A DNA stretch of 12,455 nt. It comes from Thermoplasmata archaeon (GTDB taxonomy: Archaea > Thermoplasmatota > Thermoplasmata > UBA10834 > DTMW01). The notes below the pieces were generated by a model, which was given only the letters and a program-made list of their open reading frames with translations, was not told the origin of the DNA and searched no databases. Shown piece by piece: positions 6,914-12,455 of this stretch (the stretch's first letter is position 1; the number at the start of each line of letters is the position of its first letter). The stretch lies in NCBI GenBank assembly GCA_029858465.1, contig JAOUEZ010000020.1:1-12455 (forward strand), read 5' to 3'. The position numbers were made by a program, and so were the translations under genes.

Positions 6914-9900
6914 GTGGCGGAGACAGAGACATCTACTAATCAGTCTGAAGGCTCGGCTAGCAGATTCGTCTCAGCAATGCGTCTCCGGATGAAAGGCGTC
7001 GAGTGGAAGAGTATTGCACCATTGCTGATTGTGCTGATGATATTCCTTCTCGCCCTTTTCCTGAGGAGCTATTTCGCCTACGATCTATCTGCTAACAACG
7101 GCTATCTCGTGTCCGGAGGATCGGACTCATATTACTACGAGAGATTGATGGATCATGCCGCCACTACTGGGGAGCATCTGCATATAGATCCGATGCTCAA
7201 TTTCCCATCGGGAGCGCGAAATCCGCGTCCACCACTGTACACTTTCTCAGTAGCAACCCCGGCTGTCTTCTTCCAGGGGATGTTCGCCAGCTTGGATGAT
7301 GCGGTCGGCTTCTTCCTTATCTGGTCCACTGCGCTGTTCGGAGCGCTCACAATCATACCGACATATCTGATAGCCAGAGACATGTTCGGCAGAAGGGTGG
7401 GATATGTTGCCGCACTCTTCCTTGCCATTCTTCCCGCGCATGTGGAGCGCAGCGTAGCGACTCTGGCTGACCACGACTCCTTCGCCCTGTTCTTCATCGT
7501 TCTTACCATTTACTTCCTGATGAAGGCTCTAAAGACGTCCATCAACAGTAAATGGATAGAGAATTGGCTGAGCTTCAAATCGATTCGAGCAGGACTGGGC
7601 GGATTCGCCTCGCAGAACAAAAAAGCTATTTTATACTCGTTGCTGGCGGGTCTTTCATTCTCGGCGATCGCCATGGCATGGGTGGGATTCGCCTATGTGG
7701 AAGTCATCCTTCTTGCATTCTTTGTGATTCAGATATTGATAAACAAATTCAAGGGCGTCGACTCTACGACAATAACACTCTTGCTATTCATTGCATTCGG
7801 CTTCGCGTTCCTGCTCACATTCCCGGTATACTGGCAGATGGATATATTCGCCGTCAGGTTCGACGTCCCGGTCTATCTGTTCCTCGGTGCGGTCATAGTA
7901 GGCATCATGTTCTCGGCGACCAGGGATTATCCCTGGCTACTTGTACTCCCTGTGCTCGCAATCGTCCTTGGAATAGCCTTGATGGCAATCACTGTGATCA
8001 GCCCTGCGATAGGCGAGGCGATTTTCACAGGGCAGGGGTATTTCTCGGTATCAAAACTATATAGCACGATTGCCGAGGCACGAGCACCGATATACAGCCA
8101 GCTCGCCGTTTCATTCGGGATAGTCACCTTCTATCTATCCTTCATCGGGCTTTTCCTGATGCTGTACAGAATCCCGAAGCACCCCCAGGGGGATTACATA
8201 GCGATCTCTGTATGGTTGGCAATTGCAATCTTCATGGCGGCCTCGGCCGGAAGATTCATGTTCAACGCCGCCCCGGCGTTTGCGATATCTGCCTCTTGGA
8301 TAACACTTTTGATCATCGATAAGCTAGACTTCCGAAGAGTCGGCAAACTATTCATCAGCTCCTCTGGGAATATTCTGCAGGTTTTCAGAAAGAGCGTGAA
8401 GATAAGGCACATTGTCGGCGCATTATTCGTGATATTCATGCTGATATTGCCGAATCTCTGGTCATCCCTTGATGCGGGGATACCTTCCGAGAGCAAGAGA
8501 GCCATCGACCAGCAAATCTATAACAGCTTTCCTGATTTCTTGCGAGCCGAATCGTACGGCAATTCGCTCAGATATCTTGGATCGTTCGGATATTCACTGC
8601 CTCTGCCGACCTATTACTTTCCGGCATTCTGGGATTGGTTCTCCCAGCAAGATCCCGACATAATACCTGCTCAGGAAAGACCCGGGTACGTATCATGGTG
8701 GGACTATGGATTCGAGGCGATACAGGCAGGAGAACACCCAGCGGTCGCCGATAACTTCCAGCAGGGGTATGAGATCGCTGGGAACATTCTTCTTGCACCG
8801 AGTGAGGAAGAGGCCATCGGCCTCATGATCGCACGTTTGGTTCAACCGACCGTCAAGAACGGTGCGATGCCGCAGGACGTCATGGATGCCTTGTCGAAAT
8901 ACAATGCATCACCGGAAACAGTATTGGACGTGATCACCTCGCCCGCGCAATATAGAGATATAGTGATCAGCAACAGCGACAAGTACGGTTCAACCACTGC
9001 GGATATCTCGACAACGAACATAATCTGGAGATATCTGGGCGTTCATTTTGCAGATCTCGGGCTTGAAACCGAGGTCAACATATATAATGAGATCAGGGAA
9101 GTCACTGGCAATTCGATTGGATACATCGGTATCGATTCAAGACTGATACCGAAAGCCGCAACGGATGTAGGAGTGTTCTACGCGCCCGTTAAACTAACCG
9201 ACAGACCCGTCGATGATGATAACAACCCGACCGATTACTTCGTGATAAAGGCGATCGATGATACGGGAGTAGAATACACGTTGGAGCAGGCAAGAAAGGC
9301 GATAGACATCAATATCGTCGATTACAAGCTCGTCTATTACAAGGATTTCTACAACACGATGTTATACAGAGCGTGCGGAGGCGTTCCGCCTTCTGAGATC
9401 GGAAAGCAGAACGACGGCCTGCCGGGGCTCAGCGGTTCTGTCGCGGATACCATGGCGCTACCGGGCTGGAACCTGACGCATTTCATACTTGTGTACAGGA
9501 CGACCTATTACAATCCTGAAAAAGATGGCAGCGGAACATGGAGAGCAATCTCCCAGGACATGGCGGAAGAATATTCTCAGAAGATAAGCGCAAAGGAGAT
9601 GGAGGGAGTTCTCGACACATCACCCGCTGTAATGTATCAGGCAGGTGCGATACTGCTCAAATATTATGATGGAGCGGTCATGAGCGGCACAATAAGAGAC
9701 TCAAACGGAGACCCCGCCCCAGGAATACGAATCACAGTCCTCGATAGATATGGAATTCCGCATCAGACTGTTCCGAGCGACCTAGATGGAAAATACTCGA
9801 TCATACTGCCACCCGGGCAGGACACCGTGATCATCTCATCGGGCACTAAGGATAATATCGAGCTCACAGGGGCAAACAAGATTTCCGAGATCTCGGTCGA

Positions 9901-12455
9901 AGTCACCGATGAGATGGCAATGAGAGAGAATGTGGATTCGGACGGCGACGGGAGAATGGATTGGGAGATAGCCCAGGACTTCACAGTGCCGTCAGGCACA
10001 ATCTCAGGACACGTCTTCTGGGACATCAATAATGACGGCAACTATACTGAGGGCGCGGACATTCCCATCGATAACGCTCTGATAGTCGCAAGGCATTCCC
10101 TGAACCCGAATATCACATATCAATTCGTGCCTGAGAATGGCAATTTCGAAGGTCTGGCGACTACTGGGAGCTACAACATCGACACATATGTCAACAACAT
10201 AGAGACGATATCAGAATTCACCGTAACGGTTCAACCAGGCGCGCTCGCTGTTCGAGAGGTATCAAGAAAACCGGCGACAATCTCCGGGACGGTTCAATTC
10301 TATGACGGCGATCCAGCTCAGTATGCAAGAGTGATCATTTCTGCGGAAGAACCAAACCTATATCCGACATTCTCGGAGACTCTTACCGATGATTCAGGTG
10401 CGTACTCCTTCGAGCAAATCCTGCCCGGCAGATACCTTGTGTCCACAATACTGATTGACGAGTACAGCGGAACGGCCTATTCGGCCGTTGGCAGATCAGT
10501 CCAGCCGACCGCGGTAGAGAATGATAAGACCGCGGATTTCGTCATAAGGCCGTCGGGCATTCTGAACATCCAAGCCTATGATTCACATGGCAATAGCCTG
10601 AAGAATGCAACTGTGAAGATCGCAAGCACATTCTCCCCGACCGAGGAGGGGACCACCTTGAGGCTTGACGGCGACGGACAGGGAGAATTCATAATGCCTG
10701 AAGGAACATTTTCATTGACAATAAGGACGCCGACTGAAACAGGTGTGGAGGTTGGAGGCACCTCTGTCGAAGTTGTGAGATTCGCAAAAACTAATGCGAC
10801 GATAAATATCGGACCCGCTGTCAAGATCTCAGGAGTGATTGGACCTCTCGATCTAGATGAGATTGCGAATGCGGTGTTCTATGATGGATTCACTGCCTAC
10901 CTAGTTTCAACCAGCGCAACAGAAGGAACTTTCAATGCATATCTTCCGCAGGGACAATATGACGCAATTTTCTTTAGTGGGGACAAACTCGCGACCATGA
11001 AGATTAACGCTCCTGCGTCCGGCATAAATGCAACTATGGAAAATGCTGTCGAATTAGCGGGCGCAATATGGCATGACAGAAACAATAATGGTCTCAGAGA
11101 TAGCAATGAGAATATTGCGTTTGCGAATATAAGGGTCGCGCTTGACAATGGAGTCATTCTGAAAACGAGATCTGATATAGAAGGCCATTACAGCCTTTAT
11201 GTTCCTCGCAATTCTAGAATGGATCTGTTGGTTAAGGCTACTGGTTATGAGGATAGCCAATCGATAACGCTTGTCACAAGCGGTACCGGGATATCTCGAT
11301 TGGTGAGCCTAAATCTTGCACCGGTCAAGATGGAGGGAATCCTTGAAGGAGAAGACGGACCTCTGAGAGATGTGACGATTCAATTCATTAATGTCTCCAG
11401 AACTGTGACGATGACTTCTAATTCCAAGGGCATCTTTTCCGGCGAGATACTTCCAGGCATCTATGAGATAAGCATATTGGATCAGATATCGAGGAGCAGC
11501 CCCGTCTATTACTATCACAGCAGCATGATAGCAATCTATGTTGGGATGGAAATCAATGACATCACGTTGAGAGCGGAGCAGAGAATCAAGGTCACAGGGG
11601 AGATCACTGGCGTACCTATGCACACATCCGTGTTCATCAAATTCCAAGGACCTTCTGATTATATCACGGATGCGGAGAGGAATTATGAGGCTTATTTGAA
11701 GACGGGAACGTACTCCTGCTACGCATATGATGCCGACAACAGAGACTACGGAAATCTCTTAAAGCTCGATGTCTCATTGGAATCCTACATCATCAATATC
11801 CCGCTCTTGAATGCCAACGAAATCAGCGGAAGGATGAGGATCGGGTCTAGGGCGGGCAATTATACGGATATAACGGTAATTGACGTTTCCGACGGTGCAG
11901 AAGTATTGAGCTTTTTACCGCCTGGAGGAACCTACCAGTTCGTCTTACCGAACGGTACATATGAAATGCAATTCGACATGCGCGTCCTCGATGATCTCGG
12001 AAGAATCAAGAGATATCTGCTCCTGTCGAACCACTCGACGATTGCACTCGCAGGCGACACAGTATTCGAACCCCAGCTCGGATACAATCTCGACAACTCA
12101 TCCCTGTATATATACGTCAGGGATGAGTCGGGACAGCCTCTCATGACCGAAGTCAGATTCGTATCCCTTGACGAATATGCGTATAGCGAGACATACGCTA
12201 CTGACAATAACGGACTAGTCTCTTCATCTGTTCATCCGGGATTCTATACGGTATACATTGCTGATTCAATCACAGGACTGAGCTATCTGGACAATCTGGA
12301 AGTAAATCTGGAAAAGAATGTATCGTTGAATATCACGCTTGAAAGAGGCTATGTGATGACGGTATCTGCGACTGCTGAGAACAGCACGCAGCTGGATTAC
12401 CTCGGACTTGTAATCACGAAAGACGACGGGACGGCTGAATTGAAGTTCTCGGTGG
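6914..12455 (+). CDS. aglB: STT3/AglB oligosaccharyltransferase with giant C-terminal repeat region (3' partial)
   Basis: Membrane enzyme that transfers a lipid-linked glycan to Asn in N-x-S/T sequons outside the cell. The frame is open from GTG 6914 to the window edge: 1847 codons with no stop seen, against about 750-1000 residues for typical AglB. After a short polar N-terminus (1-30), TM1 is at about 33-52 and the last membrane segment at about 497-517, with many hydrophobic helices between; I did not count them exactly. Motifs: D71 in GGSDSYYYE (first acidic loop), D186-H-D188 (second DxD-like), TIAE at 385-388 with E388 (external loop 5), R447 in AGRFMFN, and WWDYG at 595-599, the sequon-binding motif, followed by VADNFQQG. 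I could not place the DK/MI motif with confidence. From about residue 920 a chain of extracellular beta-rich repeats begins and continues past the window. It has its own promoter, separate from pyrF. The catalytic identity is firm; the role of the tail is unknown. Confidence 0.93.
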   Translation, partial: MAETETSTNQSEGSASRFVSAMRLRMKGVEWKSIAPLLIVLMIFLLALFLRSYFAYDLSANNGYLVSGGSDSYYYERLMDHAATTGEHLHIDPMLNFPSGARNPRPPLYTFSVATPAVFFQGMFASLDDAVGFFLIWSTALFGALTIIPTYLIARDMFGRRVGYVAALFLAILPAHVERSVATLADHDSFALFFIVLTIYFLMKALKTSINSKWIENWLSFKSIRAGLGGFASQNKKAILYSLLAGLSFSAIAMAWVGFAYVEVILLAFFVIQILINKFKGVDSTTITLLLFIAFGFAFLLTFPVYWQMDIFAVRFDVPVYLFLGAVIVGIMFSATRDYPWLLVLPVLAIVLGIALMAITVISPAIGEAIFTGQGYFSVSKLYSTIAEARAPIYSQLAVSFGIVTFYLSFIGLFLMLYRIPKHPQGDYIAISVWLAIAIFMAASAGRFMFNAAPAFAISASWITLLIIDKLDFRRVGKLFISSSGNILQVFRKSVKIRHIVGALFVIFMLILPNLWSSLDAGIPSESKRAIDQQIYNSFPDFLRAESYGNSLRYLGSFGYSLPLPTYYFPAFWDWFSQQDPDIIPAQERPGYVSWWDYGFEAIQAGEHPAVADNFQQGYEIAGNILLAPSEEEAIGLMIARLVQPTVKNGAMPQDVMDALSKYNASPETVLDVITSPAQYRDIVISNSDKYGSTTADISTTNIIWRYLGVHFADLGLETEVNIYNEIREVTGNSIGYIGIDSRLIPKAATDVGVFYAPVKLTDRPVDDDNNPTDYFVIKAIDDTGVEYTLEQARKAIDINIVDYKLVYYKDFYNTMLYRACGGVPPSEIGKQNDGLPGLSGSVADTMALPGWNLTHFILVYRTTYYNPEKDGSGTWRAISQDMAEEYSQKISAKEMEGVLDTSPAVMYQAGAILLKYYDGAVMSGTIRDSNGDPAPGIRITVLDRYGIPHQTVPSDLDGKYSIILPPGQDTVIISSGTKDNIELTGANKISEISVEVTDEMAMRENVDSDGDGRMDWEIAQDFTVPSGTISGHVFWDINNDGNYTEGADIPIDNALIVARHSLNPNITYQFVPENGNFEGLATTGSYNIDTYVNNIETISEFTVTVQPGALAVREVSRKPATISGTVQFYDGDPAQYARVIISAEEPNLYPTFSETLTDDSGAYSFEQILPGRYLVSTILIDEYSGTAYSAVGRSVQPTAVENDKTADFVIRPSGILNIQAYDSHGNSLKNATVKIASTFSPTEEGTTLRLDGDGQGEFIMPEGTFSLTIRTPTETGVEVGGTSVEVVRFAKTNATINIGPAVKISGVIGPLDLDEIANAVFYDGFTAYLVSTSATEGTFNAYLPQGQYDAIFFSGDKLATMKINAPASGINATMENAVELAGAIWHDRNNNGLRDSNENIAFANIRVALDNGVILKTRSDIEGHYSLYVPRNSRMDLLVKATGYEDSQSITLVTSGTGISRLVSLNLAPVKMEGILEGEDGPLRDVTIQFINVSRTVTMTSNSKGIFSGEILPGIYEISILDQISRSSPVYYYHSSMIAIYVGMEINDITLRAEQRIKVTGEITGVPMHTSVFIKFQGPSDYITDAERNYEAYLKTGTYSCYAYDADNRDYGNLLKLDVSLESYIINIPLLNANEISGRMRIGSRAGNYTDITVIDVSDGAEVLSFLPPGGTYQFVLPNGTYEMQFDMRVLDDLGRIKRYLLLSNHSTIALAGDTVFEPQLGYNLDNSSLYIYVRDESGQPLMTEVRFVSLDEYAYSETYATDNNGLVSSSVHPGFYTVYIADSITGLSYLDNLEVNLEKNVSLNITLERGYVMTVSATAENSTQLDYLGLVITKDDGTAELKFSV
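9671..12455 (+). repeat. Divergent beta-sandwich-like protein repeats in the AglB tail
   Basis: About eleven units, starting roughly at residues 920, 1025, 1120, 1212, 1300, 1378, 1469, 1554, 1633, 1728 and 1812 of the aglB product. Many share the pattern 'I-S-G-x-I/V ... A/D-V-x-I ... S/T-D-x-x-G-x-Y/F-x-x-x-L-P-x-G-x-Y-x-V', as in ISGTVQFYDGDPAQYARVII followed by DDSGAYSFEQILPGRY. This resembles carboxypeptidase regulatory-like and Cna-B/SdrD-B domains. Two units have Asp/Asn-rich openings (WDINNDGNYTEGAD, WHDRNNNGLRDSNEN), and DSDGDGRMD lies before the second unit. The units are divergent at the DNA level, so they are old duplications rather than a recent tandem repeat. Boundaries are by eye. 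Confidence 0.6.

Noticed and set aside
6747..6992. 81-residue + strand frame overlapping the pyrF stop by ATGA
   Set aside because: It runs through the aglB promoter and into the aglB coding region in another frame, has no family resemblance, and the TATA and Shine-Dalgarno signals serve aglB.
7552..8064. 170-residue + strand frame inside aglB
   Set aside because: It is out of frame with the STT3 membrane core, which is continuous and conserved here.
9500..9720. Possible gene boundary or frameshift between the AglB core and the repeat tail
   Set aside because: I translated through the junction and found no stop, frame change, promoter or ribosome binding site; it reads as one protein.
1..12455. 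CRISPR arrays, tRNA/rRNA genes, insertion sequences, inteins
   Set aside because: No regularly spaced direct repeats, no tRNA-like segments, no transposase or terminal inverted repeats, and the polymerase subunits and AglB core show no inserted segment with intein motifs.

Overview
The window is archaeal chromosomal DNA, most likely from the Thermoplasmatota (Methanomassiliicoccales or a related uncultured lineage). The evidence is an RNA polymerase largest subunit split into A' and A'', the order A'-A''-L30e-NusA, archaeal TATA-like boxes, genes without ribosome binding sites, and an archaeal STT3/AglB oligosaccharyltransferase. The lineage is inferred from protein character and gene order; no search was run.

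Left part (1-4932, + strand): the distal half of the RNA polymerase operon. It holds rpoA1 (its 5' end lies just outside the window), rpoA2, ribosomal protein L30e and an archaeal NusA with two KH domains. All are tightly spaced and presumably one transcript starting upstream at rpoH/rpoB. In many archaea this operon continues with S12, S7 and elongation factors; here it stops at nusA.

Middle (4919-6750): a radical SAM gene on the - strand runs into nusA, and their 3' ends overlap by 14 bases. It is divergent from pyrF (orotidine-5'-phosphate decarboxylase). The divergent region of about 96 bases has a TATA-like box for each direction, both placed for leaderless or nearly leaderless transcripts.

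Right part (6751-12455, + strand): a 163-base spacer with a strong TATA box and a Shine-Dalgarno site leads into a very large gene starting with GTG at 6914 and still open at the window edge (at least 1847 codons). Its first ~915 residues are a membrane STT3/AglB-type oligosaccharyltransferase with recognisable catalytic motifs. The following 930 or more residues are a string of about eleven extracellular beta-sandwich-like repeats rich in N-glycosylation sequons and Asp/Asn-rich loops. This giant surface-domain extension is the most unusual thing in the window.

There are no tRNA or rRNA genes, CRISPR arrays, insertion sequences or other mobile elements that I can see, and no gene-free stretch longer than 300 bases. 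Taken together: transcription core, pyrimidine synthesis, an unassigned radical SAM enzyme, and cell-surface N-glycosylation.
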